Shown in pieces: positions 1-34,900 of a stretch of 64,000 nucleotides of DNA. Every line of letters begins with the position of its first letter. The stretch's first letter is position 1. The position numbers were made by a program, and so were the translations under genes. Under the pieces are notes generated by a model, which worked only from the letters and a program-made list of their open reading frames with translations, did no database searches and was not told the DNA's origin. Origin of the DNA: Patagioenas fasciata. Its lineage: Eukaryota; Chordata; Aves; Columbiformes; Columbidae. The stretch spans positions 83,986,049-84,050,048 of the forward strand of contig NC_092560.1 in the NCBI RefSeq assembly GCF_037038585.1, in the 5' to 3' direction.

Positions 1-546
1 TTGTTCTGAGAGATTTTTGAAATAAAATGCTCGGAGGAAACCAAATATAAGAATTAAGAGTCTTTCCCCATTCCCTTCTTATCTCAGCGTCTCCTTCAAA
101 GTGATGTGCTTTGATATATAAGCTCCCATACAGCTACAGAGGAGGGAAATGGAACAGGTGAGGAAGTAAATATATAATAATCTCTATTTTGTAAAGCCAA
201 GCTTTGCAGGGGGAGTGAGAATAAGAGTTAAACAGCCATCACTTCAGAAAAGCAATTCCTACGCCATCAAAGCTCCGCCAGGCCCAAACAAATATCCCGG
301 CTTTTCCCCTGGCTTTATTCTTGAGTAAAAGCTCATAACAAAGAACGTACTCAAATCAAAATGAAACGTATAAATCACAGGGAAGAAATGCCAGAGCTTG
401 AATTAAAGCTTTCAAGCGTCTTTCCTTGGAAGGCTGAGCGAGCCCAGGAGCTGACGCGCGCCCCGCAAAATGCGAACGCCCGCAAGGTTCCACCTCCAAA
501 AACCTTCAGGTTTTGCAGGTTTAAATTGTTATTGCTCCGGAGAATT
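1..546. other. MYO5B intron 3, no recognised feature
   Basis: Unique-looking sequence inside the presumed intron 3 of MYO5B. No exon, RNA gene or repeat was recognised. Confidence 0.5.
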
Positions 547-2490
547 GGTTTGGAAAGGTGCCTGGTGGAAAAGGATCTGGGGGGTTGGTTAAATTAGGCA
601 CCAGAATCACCTCAGGGGGCAAAATGGCGGCACCAGGGGCACCAGAATCACCTCAGGGCTCAAAATGGTGGCACCAGGGGCACCAGAATCACCTCAGGGT
701 TCAAAATGGTGGCACCAAAATCACCTCAGGGCTCAAAATGGTGGCAACAGGGGTGCCAGAATCACCTCAGGGCTCAAAATGGTGGCACCAGAATCACCTC
801 AGGGCTCAAAATGGGGGCACCAGAATCACCTCAGGGTTTAAAATGGTGGTAATGGGGGCAACCAGAATCACCTCAGGGCTCAAAATGGTGGCATCATGGG
901 CATCAGAATCACCTCAAGGCTCAAAATGGTGGCACCAGAATCACCTCAGGGCTCAAAATGGCGGCACCAGAATCACCTCAGGGCTCAAAATGGCGGCCAT
1001 GGGGGCAACCAGAATCACCTCAGGGCTCAAAATGGCGGCACTAGAGTCACCTCAGGCCTCAAAATGGTGGCGCCAGGGGCACCAGAATCACCTCACGGCT
1101 CTAAATGGCGGCACCAGAATCATCTCAGGGCTCAAAATGGGGGCACCAGAATCACCTCAGGGCTCAAAATGGCGGCACCATGGGCACCAGAATCACCTCA
1201 GGGTTCAACATGGCAGCCCTGGGGCCACCAGAATCACCTCACGGCTCAAAATGGTGGCCCCAGAATCACCTCAGGGCTCAAAATGGCGGCACCAGAATCA
1301 CCTCAGGGCTCAAAATGGGGGCACCAGAATCACCTCAGGGCTCAAAATGGCGGCACCATGGGCACCAGAATCACCTCAGGGTTCAACATGGCAGCCCTGG
1401 GGGCACCAGAATCACCTCACGGCTCAAAATGGTGGCCCCAGAATCACCTCAGGGCTCAAAATGGCGGCACCAGAATCACCTCAGGGCTCAAAATGGGGGC
1501 ACCAGAATCACCTCAGGGCTCAAAATGGCGGCACCATGGGCACCAGAATCACCTCAGGGTTCAACATGGCAGCCCTGGGGGCACCAGAATCACCTCACGG
1601 CTCAAAATGGTGGCCCCAGAATCACCTCACGGCTCAAAATGGCGGCACCAGAATCACCTCAGGGCTCAAAATGGGGGCACCAGAATCACCTCAGGGCTCA
1701 AAATGGCGGCACCATGGGCACCAGAATCACCTCAGGGTTCAACATGGCAGCCCTGGGGCCACCAGAATCACCTCACGGCTCAAAATGGTGGCCCCAGAAT
1801 CACCTCAGGGCTCAAAATGGCGGCACCAGAATCACCTCAGGGCTCAAAATGGGGGCACCAGAATCACCTCAGGGCTCAAAATGGCGGCACCATGGGCACC
1901 AGAATCACCTCAGGGTTCAACATGGCAGCCCTGGGGGCACCAGAATCACCTCACGGCTCAAAATGGTGGCCCCAGAATCACCTCAGGGCTCAAAATGGCG
2001 GCACCAGAATCACCTCAGGGCTCAAAATGGGGGCACCAGAATCACCTCAGGGCTCAAAATGGCGGCACCATGGGCACCAGAATCACCTCAGGGTTCAACA
2101 TGGCAGCCCTGGGGGCACCAGAATCACCTCACGGCTCAAAATGGTGGCCCCAGAATCACCTCACGGCTCAAAATGGCGGCACCAGAATCACCTCGGGGCT
2201 CAAAATGGTGGCACCATGGGCATCAGAATCACCTCAGGGCTCAAAATGGTGGCACCAGAATCACCTCAGGGCTCAAAATGGCAGCACCAGGGGCACCAGA
2301 ATCACCTCAGGGCTCAAAATGGTGCCACCAGAATCACCTCAGGGCTCAAAATGGTGGCACCATAGGCATCAGAATCACCTCAGGGCTCAAAATGGCGGCC
2401 AGAGGGGTGGCGCGATCACCTCACACCAAGAAAGGCCTTGAGGTGCTGGAGCGAATTGAGAGAAGGGTAGAAAACACACATAGATGAGGC
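547..2490 (+). repeat. CR1 remnant with a 1.8-kb internal minisatellite (locus A)
   Basis: A CR1 fragment at about 547-595 (GCCTGGTGGAAAAGGATCTG is a typical mid-3' CR1 stretch) runs directly into an array of about 32-bp units containing AGAATCACCTCAGGGCTC and AAAATGG. The array fills about 598-2400. It is followed by CR1 sequence (AAAGGCCTTGAGGTGCTGGA) at about 2420-2490. CR1 sequence between the array and the element's end appears partly deleted. Units vary at GGC/GGT/GGG, and some carry 9-14 extra bases. From 1204 to about 2270 the array shows a 178-bp higher-order period. Confidence 0.85.
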
Positions 2491-3207
2491 AACCTCACTG
2501 ATTTTAGACAAAAAATCAAGCTTGCATCAAACTACAAGCCCACACGCAGCTGCAAAAGGCTGCGAGTTGTGTCAACAGTCAAACATCAGAGATAATTACA
2601 AATTCAAAGGAAAATTGCAACTATTACCAACCACCGAGGGCACTTATTTCAAGGATGCTACTCTAAAGAGTCATCTCCTCCTGCCAAGCGTTTCCTCAAC
2701 AACCCAAATTGCGACACTTAATCATCGCCGTACGTGCCACCCTTAAACCGGCCACAAAAACACGCGTTGCACCGAAATCTTCCCACTCATCACTTTGAGA
2801 AGCCATCAAGGTCTTCTTGAGCGGCAGCCAGAGGGTTCAACATTCAATACTCTCCAAGGTCACTGAATAAAAATGGCTGAATCGCCTTTTTTTGGGTTGG
2901 TTTTTCTTTAGGTTGCAATCTATTCATAGATAACCCGCTGTTTTAGAGTGGTTTTGGCGATCCACCCTCCCTAGGAAGGACAAACCCAAGCTCACTCTTT
3001 CTCTTTTGAATATAAGAATTAGAAGACCCCCAAATTCATCAAGAAAAGGAAGCAATAAGTCTTCTGAGGTCTACCAGGAGAAAAACCTGCTATGGATGGG
3101 TTGGATCGCATCTTTCTGGCACGCTGCTGTTCTCCGGTGTTTTGCTAGGTCCTGCTTTTCCCCTTTCCAGACCGCCAAGCACATCCAAAGTTGGCCTCAA
3201 ATTCATC
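2491..3207. other. MYO5B intron 3, no recognised feature
   Basis: Unique-looking intronic sequence between two CR1-derived segments. No exon or RNA gene was recognised. Confidence 0.45.
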
Positions 3208-3880
3208 ATTTAGAGAGCAGTGTAGGGGAAAGGGAGCTGGGGGTCCTGGGGACAGCAGGGTGAGCATGAGCCAGCACTGGGCCCTTGTGGCCAGGAAGGC
3301 CAATGGTACCTGGGGTGGGTTAGAAGGGGGTGGTCAGTAGGTCAGAGAGGTTCTCCTGCCCCTCTGCTCTGCCCTGGGGAGACCACCCCTGGAATCTTGT
3401 GTCCAGTTGTGGCCCCTCAGTTCCAGAAGGACAGGGAACTGCTGCAGAGAGTCCAGCGCAGCCACCAAGATGCTGAAGGGAGTGGAGCATCTCCCGGGTG
3501 AGGAAAGGCTGAGGGAGCTGGGGCTCTGGAGCTGGACAAGAGGACACTGAGGGGTGACCTCATTATGTAAAAGGTGAGTGTCAGGAGGATGGAGCCAGGC
3601 TCTTCTGGGTGACAACCAATGATAGGACAAGGGGTAATGGGTGCAAACTGGAACACAAGAGGTTCCACTTGGATATGAGAAGCAACTTCTTCATGGTGAG
3701 GGTGGCAGAGCCTGGCCCAGGCTGCCCAGGGAGGTTGTGGAGTCTCCTTCTCTGCAGCCATTCAAACCCGCCTGGACACCTTCCTGTGGAACCTCAGCTG
3801 GGTGTTCCTGCTCCATGGGGGGATTGCACTGGATGAGCTTTCCAGGTCCCTTCAATCCCTGACATTCTGTGATTCATCTG
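3208..3880 (+). mobile_element. CR1 LINE, 5'-truncated copy
   Basis: The 3' part of a CR1 retroposon in sense orientation, ending in the TTCAATCCCTGACATTCTGT type terminus. It begins abruptly at TAGAGAGCAGTGTAGGGG. It belongs to the main CR1 subfamily of this window, marked by CCTGGACACCTTCCTGTGGA and CCATGGGGGGATTGCACTGG. It lies in MYO5B intron 3. Confidence 0.9.
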
Positions 3881-4094
3881 TTGAGATGTTGCCACCAAGA
3901 TTTACATGCATGGACGACAAGCTTGGAGGTTCTCAGTGCACCAACCCTCAAAAACCACGTCTAGTTTGGCAATCTAAAGCTTGTTGGCTCACGTTCGTGT
4001 CTCCCATCTGCCTCAAATTCACACTCCCTGGACTTTCCATGTGCCACGGCCCCTGGTTTGTGGTCGGGAGCGGTTTCTAGGTGGACACAACTCA

Positions 4095-26725
<22,631 letters not shown>

Positions 26726-26956
26726 GGCCGGGGCGGGCGGCGCTAAGCGCGGGGCATGGGGCCGGCAGGCAGCGAGCGGCGCCGCCGGACCGACCGCCGG
26801 ACAGACACACCGACCTTTAGACCCGCCGCCGCCGGCCGGGGCGCGGGGAAGGGAAGGGAGCGGCGCGGCGAAGGGGGCAGGAGGAGGAGGAGGAGGAGGA
26901 GGAGGAAGAACCGCCCCCGCCGCGCCCCGCGCAGGTATGGGGCGGTGCGGCCGGGC

Positions 26957-27305
26957 ACGGCTTGGCTGCGTTCGGCTCCACTCGGCTGGGTTCGGCTCCG
27001 CTCGGCTGGGTTCGGTTCGGCTGAGTTCGGTTCCGCTCGGCTGGGTCCGGTTCAACTCGGCTGAGTTCGGCTCCGTTCGGCTGGGTTCGGTTCCGCTCGG
27101 CTGGGTTCGGTTCGGCTGAGTTCAGTTCGGTTCGGCTGAGTTCGGCTCCGTTCGGCTGGGTTCGGCTCCGCTCGCCACTGATGGGCTCGGTTCGACTCGG
27201 CTCCGCTCGGCTGAGTCGGTTCGGCTCGGCTGAGTTTGGCTCGGCTGAGTTCGGCTCCGCTCGGCTGGGCTCGGTTCCACTCGGCTGAGTTCGGCTCGGT
27301 TCGGC
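26957..27305. repeat. Promoter-proximal CG-containing minisatellite
   Basis: About 350 bp of degenerate 10-16-bp units of the type GGCTGAGTTCGGTTC or GGCTGGGTTCGGCTCCGCTC. Nearly every unit carries at least one CpG. It lies 230-580 bp upstream of the MYO5B start codon, in the short interval between CFAP53 and MYO5B. Frames stay open on both strands because of the repeat, not because it codes. Confidence 0.85.
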
Positions 27306-27310
27306 TGTGC

Positions 27311-28669
27311 TCTGCTTTCCCCGGGCTCGGGGGGGTAAAGGAGCAGCGCTTTGCTTCACCCCTTGTGCCGGTTTACAAATAGATTTTAAGAAAAACCCTT
27401 TTTTAGACATATTTCTCTTCACCTCCCCGGTCCCAGCTGCTTCCTGCCCTGATCCCCAGGCAGGGTGCCAGGCAGAGGGGCAAAGCATCACCCCTTCACT
27501 CAAACACACCCCGTTTCTCCTTGGGTTTGGGCTTTTTTAACCTTTTTATTCCTTTTCCAAGAGAAAAAAAGTAACAAAACCTCAAGCAGGTTCCTCTGGG
27601 TGGTTTGAGGTGCTGCCATGAGGGGACGCCCCATTTATTGGGGTGCAGGAACAGCTTTAATGGGGTGTAGGAACAGCTTTAATGGGGTGTCACCCACACC
27701 AGCCCACTGGAAATCCATTGGAGGAAAGCACCAGGGATGGGTTTTTGTTCAATCCGCTTCCCTCCATCCCCAGGTGCTTCTATTCCTGCTTACGAGGCGC
27801 TTTCTGAGCTCGAGAAGGACGATGCGAATGCAAAATATTCCTGATGAATCACTCTAGCTGCTCATTAGCATCGGAGGTATTTTGCATATTAACTAAGCAG
27901 GCAGAAAATGTGCTCAGGCTTTGTTTGCTCTGCCACCCGTGGTTTGGGCTGCGTTGTTCGCTGGGCACCCAGTTTGCCTTTAAAGCCATCGCTGGTGGCT
28001 CCTTGTCCTTTGGGGGTGAAACTGTCCCCTCTATTTGTCACCTGTTCCTTTAGCCCCCCCGCAGCACCACGGATCCGATGGGAGGACAACAAACAGCACG
28101 AATATCTCCTTATTTTCCTCACTCTAACGTCCTTGGTGAATCCAAATAAATCGCAGGCGGCGCTGGGGAAATCTCTGCAAAACAGTTTTGTCGGGCAAAC
28201 AAAACTTGTTCGTCTCCTTTTATTAATTAAACCGTAGAAAGAAAATGTATAAGGAGTAAAGATTTCGGTGAGGATGGGGTGGTAATGACAGCGCAGAAGA
28301 AAGCGCTGCCATCCCTGTTCTGATCTTCCATTAATAGAAGACTTTAATTAAAGAGAAACTAAAGCCCTCAAAATACAGAGAAAATCCCTGAAGTGTGTCC
28401 TAAGTGCTGGAAATCTCTCATTTGGAAGGCAAAGGCTTCTGTTCCTTTGGGAATCAAAACTTGTGCTGATCATATTTAACAAGCAGTAGCCTATTAAATA
28501 TTTTATCATATTGGCAAGCGCCAGGGTTTTAAATTTGGGGGTAAATCTGGAGTGATGTGATTGGGATTGGAGTTCCCAGCTCTGCCACGGCCAAGTCGTC
28601 CACCCCATCAAGGTGGGAAAGCAGGATAAAAATAGATAGGAAAGTATCATAAAAATAGATAGGAAAGTA
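27311..28669. other. Interval between CFAP53 stop codon and MYO5B promoter
   Basis: About 1.4 kb that should contain the CFAP53 3' UTR (minus strand). A short tandem repeat of about 23 bp (AGGAACAGCTTTAATGGGGT) lies at about 27640-27690. Candidate antisense AATAAA/ATTAAA signals occur near 28220 and 28344, but none can be chosen by eye. Confidence 0.4.
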
Positions 28670-28673
28670 TCAT
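28627..28673. repeat. Tandem duplication of 23-24 bp at the CFAP53 stop codon
   Basis: Two copies of AAAATAGATAGGAAAGTATC plus ATA. The right copy abuts and contains the stop triplet of CFAP53, the left copy is in its 3' UTR. Confidence 0.85.
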
Positions 28674-28907
28674 AAGCGAACTTCTTGAGAGTTAGACCTG
28701 AGTTTTCGTCTCAAAGGGTGGATTTTTGCTGTTTGATCATAAGGCTTTGCTAGAACGTCCTGGATCCTCTCTTGGTAAGCTCGCTCTGCCGCTAAACCCG
28801 ACTCGCGTTCTCGCTGCTTCTCTTCTTCCTCAGCATCACGGGCCTGTTGTCGCTGGGTGATTTGAGCCCTGAGTTGCTCTTGGTATTCTTTTATTTCCTT
28901 GACTTTC
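28670..28907 (-). CDS. CFAP53: CFAP53 coding exon 8 with stop codon
   Basis: 238 bp with a TCCAG acceptor, ending in TGA at 28670-28672. It encodes [20 protein letters not shown] and the C-terminal [11 protein letters not shown] followed by NSQEVRL, matching the NIHPMRKA end of human CFAP53. The stop codon sits at the edge of a 23-24-bp tandem duplication. Confidence 0.95.
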
Positions 28908-31900
28908 CTGGAAATAACATAGGAATGGGTTATTTATAAAGCGTGGCTTAAAAACTAATCAATTATTTAATCCGTTAGCTTTAGACTAAAGAATCTCCTA
29001 CCCCTGTTTGGGCTCATTGGTGAAGCAGGAGTCACAAAGACGCCTCAAATGCCAACAGTTGAGTCAAGATTCGGGTGTAAATACAATTGGGATGGACCAC
29101 AAGTGACACAACTAAACGCCGGCTTTGCTAAGCGAAGCTTAAGACAAAACTCAGCGTGTTGCCTTCCAAATGGGGAGATTAAGAGCAGAGAAGGCAACAT
29201 TCCCAGTAACTTGGTGACCTCCCAAGTGCGGAGAAAGGGCATGAGCATCAAAAATAAAGGGAATAAGTGAAATAATGTCCTTTGCATGACACCCAGAGGA
29301 ACATTTTAGCTACTGCGGGTAACTCTTTTCACCCTAAGGTAAGAATTCCATGTTTACTTGCAGCAAGTTGACGGCTGATTAAATGACAGTTTAATTGAGG
29401 CGTGTGGGTGGAGTTGAGCAATTAGCACTAGTTCTCCCAGGTAAGTAACGAACTAAGCCCTCATTAACCCTCCTCCCTAATAACAGCTCGGAGTAGGAGG
29501 GGGTGTATTTAACAAACAAGTCATGCAATGGGTTAAAAAAGCCCAAAACGAGACGTAATGAGACGCCGTTATTTATGTGATTAAGTCGCTAATTCTGATC
29601 TCGCACCAACAGAGCAGCTCTGAACAGAAGAAAACCCACCGGGCGCTCTTAGAGTTATGGGAAAATACGAATTAAAAGATCGATGGGCGATTAAATGAAA
29701 TGATGGGATAAAAGAACAAAAGGAAACTACCTCACGTATTTTTCTTCTTCTATACGTTTGAGTTCTGCGATGGCTTCGGCGAATAACAACCTCTCCTGAG
29801 CGAGTTCTTCCTGCTCCTTTGCGTTTCTTTGCACTGAAAACCAAACCAACTTGTAGAAGATAAGCTAAGCTTAGAGGGACAGCGAGCCTGAGTTCAAGCC
29901 TAAAGAGCAAGACTAAGTTTCCTTGCTTCTCCAGAGGCACGTGAACAATATCAAGTTATTCTCATTTGGTTTTTACCCACTCAGAAGGCAAAAAGATTTT
30001 GCATTCAGAACTTAATATAATAAATACAGATTGCTTGCTCATGTAAGCTGTGCTTTACTGGGCTTTGCTTTGGTGATTGTAACAGGATATTAGTGTAAGG
30101 AATTCCCTTTTTAGGAAAATCGCTGCTAAAGTGCAAAAATAGTGAGTATATTTGTGTGGCTATTCTGGTTTTGGCCCCCATCTCTTCCTTTTGTACCCGT
30201 TTGGTTCATTCTAGGCAAAGGCCAGGACTTGCTAGTCTAAGTAAGCATCTTAACGCCTTAAAAAATCATGCATTATACATAATAAAAAGCAAAATCGAAC
30301 AGCACTAGGTATGTGCTGAGAATATGCCTTGAGTGAGGCATTTGGCACAGTGTCCCACAGCATCCTCACAGCTGAACTGAGGGAGTGCGGTCTGGATGAG
30401 CGGGTGGTGAGGTGGAGTGGGAACTGGCTGAAGGGAAGAAGCCAGAGAGTCGTGGGCAATGGGGCAGAGTCCAGTTGAGGCCTGGATCCAGTGCAGTGCC
30501 TCAGGGGGCAGTGCTGGGGCCGGGATTATTCAATATATTAATCAATTATTTGGATGAGGGAATAGAGTGACGATTAGAGAGCAGTGTAGGGGAAAAGGGA
30601 GCTGGGGGTCCTGGGGCCAGCAGAGTGACCATGAGCCAGCACTCGGCCCTTGTGGCCAGGAAGGCCAATGGTACCTGGGGTGGGTTAGAAGGGGGTGGTC
30701 AGTAGGTCAGAGAGGTTCTCCTGCCCCTCTGCTCTGCCCTCGGGAGACCACACCTGGAATCTGTGTCCAGTTGTGGCCCCTCAGTTCCAGAAGGACAGGG
30801 AACTGCTGCAGAGAGTCCAGCGCAGCCACCAAGATGCTGAAGGGAGTGGAGCATCTCCCGGGTGAGGAAAGGCTGAGGGAGCTGGGGCTCTGGAGCTGGA
30901 CAAGAGAACACTGAGGGGTGACCTCATTCATGGTTACAGATATATAAAAGGTGAGTATCAGGAGCATGGAGCCAGGCTCTTCTCAGTGACAACCAGTGAT
31001 AGGACAAGGGGTAATGGGTTCAAACTGGAACACAAAAGGTTCCACTTAAATTTGAGAAGCAACTTCTTCTTAGTGAGGGTGTCAGAGCCTGGCCCAGGCT
31101 GCCCAGGGAGGTTGTGGAGTCTCCTTCTCTGCAGACATTCAAACCCGCCTGGACCCCTTCCTGTGGAACCTCAGCTGGGTGTTCCTGCTCCATGGGGGGA
31201 TTGCACTGGATGAGCTTTCCAGGTCCATTCCAACCCCTGACATTCTGGGATTCTGTGATATTATCGCTGTGGGCAATGGGGCAGGAGAACAGGCCATCCA
31301 AGGGCTGTCAAACATCTTCCCAAAATGGGGTGGGTGGTCAAGATGGTCTTGGCTTAAATCATAAATCAAACCGCTAAAGCATCAGGAACCCCTTGCTGTG
31401 TATTCTGTGCATTTTCCAGCGGGACTCGATGATCTCAAGCATCACTTTACCACCAAAACGATCCTATAAACGCCCGTAGGAGTCAAGTTTCAGAAGGCGA
31501 TTCAGCCGTTATCACTCACGCTTCTCCTCAACCTGCAGTTGTCGTGTATCCAGGACGTTTTTCAGCAGCTGCTCTCTCGCCTCCCTTTCTAACCGCAGTT
31601 GTTCGGCCTTCTTGGCCCAAATCTTGGCCATCTCCTCATCCAGGAGCTGCTCGTCTTCCTTTTGGCGCCGTTTCTCCTCCTCCAGCTGTTGAGCCCGGTG
31701 CACCAGGTAGTTCTGTTGCTCCTTGAACAGCTCGTGCTGCGAACGCACAGATATTTGGAGAGCTGATCAAGCTACTTCACCCTCACCTGCATTAGAAACC
31801 TCGGGATTGAGAAATATGTTAAGACACAATAATAAACGTCACCTCCTCTAAGGTCTAACAGTGGGTTTATGCAACTTTCCTAACGTACGTGAGCTTCTAA

Positions 31901-34900
31901 ATGCCTGGAGCAGAGTAAAGAATTCAGCTCCTTGCTCTCTCAAAGTTACGTCAAGACCCATTTTCAATGGGCAAACAGACTCATCTGCCTTTCATGGCAT
32001 CTCCAAGATGTTTAACATGTGGTTTTGCATATATATCCAGCTCTTCAAGATTTTAAACCTTTTCTTAGTATTAATGAGTTGGAATAAGTTAAATATTGAC
32101 TTTCTTCAGCTCTTACTTTTCTTTTTGTTTTCTCCTCAGGGTCTTCCTGGGGTTCTTGAAGAGCTTTTTCTAAGATCTTCATCTCGAGGGCGAGTTCGCT
32201 TTGTTTTTCCTCATTAAGATGCTGCTTCTTGTCCTCGGCTGCGCTGAGCAACGTGTCCCTGAGTTCTTTCTGTTTCTGTCGCTTCTCCATCTGACGTTGT
32301 TCATTTTCTTGCTTAAGCAGCTTCTGCTGTTCTTCCTACAACGGGAAAAATAACCAGACTGTAAAATCCCACAATGTGAGGGGTTGAAGGGACCTGGAAA
32401 GCTCATCCAGTGCAATCCCCCCATGGAGCAGGAACACCCAGCTGAGGTTCCACAGGAAGGGGTCCAGGTGGGTTTGAATGTCTGCACAGAAGGAGACTCC
32501 ACAACCTCCCTGGGCAGCCTGGGCCAGGCTCTGACACCCTCACCCATTGGAGATCCCCCCAAATACATTGGAGGTCCCCCAACCCATTGCACATCCCCAA
32601 CTTAACCATGGGAGATGCCCTCAAAGCCATTGGAGATCCCCCCAAAACCACTGGAGATACCCTCAACCCACTGGAGATTCTCCCAACCCATTAGAGATTC
32701 CCCCAAACCCGTTGGATATCGCCCATCTCATTGGAGGTCCCGCAACCTATTGGAGATCTCCAAAACCCATTGGAGATCCCCCCCCAAACCCATTGGAAAT
32801 CCCCCAACCCATTGGAGATCCCCCAACACCCTTGGAAATGCCCAAACACATTGGAGATTCCCCAGCCCAACCATGGAAGATCTCCCAACCCAACCATGGG
32901 AGATCCCCCAACCCCTTGGAGATCCTTCCAAACCCGTTAAAGTTCCCCCAAACCATTGGAGATCCCTAATCCATTGGAGATACACAAACCCATTGGAGAA
33001 GCTCCGAGACCCATTGGAGATCCCCCCAACACTTTGGAGATTACTCCAAACCCATTTGAGGTCCTCTCAAACCCACTGGAGATCCCCCAACTCACTGGAG
33101 ATCCCCAAAACCCATTGGAGATCCCCCAACCCATTGCACATCCCCAACTTAACCATGGGAGATGCCCTCAAAGCCATTGGAGATCCCCCCAAAACCACTG
33201 GAGATACCCTCAACCCACTGGAGATTCTCCCAGCCCATTAGAGATTCCCCCAAACCCATTGGATATCACCCATCTCATTGGAGGTCCCGCAACCTATTGG
33301 AGATCTCCAAAACCCATTGGAGATGCCCCCCCAAACCCATTGGAAATCCCCCAACCCATTGGAGATCCCCCAACACCCTTGGAAATGCCCAAACACATTG
33401 GAGATTCCCCAGACCAACCATGGAAGATCTCCCAACCCAACCATGGGAGATCCCCCAACCCCTTGGAGATCCTTCCAAACCCATTAAAGTTCCCCCAAAC
33501 CACTGGAGATTCCTAACCCATTGGAGATACACAAACCCATTGGAGAAGCTCCGAGACCCACTGGAGATCTCCCCAACACTTTGGAGATTACTCCAAACCC
33601 ATTTGAGATCCTCTCAAACCCATTGGAAATCCCCCAACTCACTGGAGATCCCCAAAAACACATTGGAGATCCCCCCAAACACATTGGAGAACCCCCAACT
33701 TAACCATGGGAGATGCCCTCAAAGCCATTGGAGATCCAGTGGTATCCCCAGGGCAGAGCAGAGGGGCAGGAGAACCTCTCTGACCTACTGACCACCCCCT
33801 TCTAACCCACCCCAGGTACCATTGGCCTTCCTGGCCACAAGGGCCCAGTGCTGGCTCATGCTCACCCTGCTGGCCCCAGGACCCCCAGCTCCCTTTCCCC
33901 TACGCTGCTCTCTAATAGCTCATTCCCAACTTATACTGGAACCTGGGGTTGTTCATGCCCAGCTGTAAGACTCCTTGCATAACTTCCAACCAAACGATGG
34001 CTAAAATTAGTTTAACTGTAACATTGAAGAGCAAAGATAAGTAGCAAGATTTTCACTTAATGATAACAGAGCTTCACATATTGCGGATATTCTGCATCTC
34101 TAGCGGACATACATTTATATGAAGTAATTGCATCCTTATATTCTGACGGGCAGTTACTGAATTTCCATTTCCACCTTATATTGGAAAGAACAGGAAAAGC
34201 GACGGTAAAGTTGAGTTCTTAACAAAGAAACAATGAAAAGAGCTAACGGGTATACGTATAATTTAAGATTCTTTAGTCAAAATTAAAAAATAACACTAGC
34301 AAGCACCAGTAAAACCAGCACAACTACAACAAGCCTATACTGGAAAGGGATAGGAACGAAAACAACAGCGTATTGACCACAATGGTTGGGCCAAGCCAGC
34401 CAAACGCTTCCCGTAATGACGCCCAAGAGCAGCCAGGACTAATGGGTGAGAGCGTTTAGGCACTGAATTAGTTAAAAAATAAAATATAAACGGTGTATAT
34501 TCTGAAATTCCATCAGCTGAGGCATAAGCAGTTGGGATTTTGTACATAAATGCGTATCGTGGTCTGAGATCTGGTGTTGTGCGTCCCAGCTGGGACACAA
34601 GGAAATCAGAATCACCTCAGGGCTCAAAATGGCGGTAACAGAATCACCTCAGGGCTCCAAATGGCACCAGAATCACCTCAGGGCTCCAAAAGGCGGCACC
34701 AGAATCACCTCAGGGTTCAAAATGGCACCAAGGGCACCAGAATCACCTCAGGGTTCAAAATGGCGGCACCAGAATCACCTCAGGGTTCAAAATGGCGGCA
34801 CCAGAATCACCTCAGGGTTCAAAATGGCACCAGAATCACCTCAGGGCTCAAAATGGTGGCACCAGAATCACCTCAGGGCTCCAAATGATGGTACCAGAGT

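Noticed and set aside
598-2400. CRISPR-like array
   Set aside because: Units are head to tail without unique spacers, in a vertebrate intron.
558-2487. Overlapping open frames of 460-627 codons in all three plus phases
   Set aside because: The 178-bp and 32-bp periods are not multiples of three, yet all phases stay open because the unit lacks stops. The sequence is a minisatellite within CR1.
3006-3263. Small open frame next to the CR1 at 3.2 kb
   Set aside because: It runs into CR1 sequence and has no recognisable similarity.
32547-33791. Proline/asparagine/tryptophan-rich open frames on plus and glycine-rich on minus
   Set aside because: By-products of the CATTGGAGATCC array inside a CFAP53 intron.
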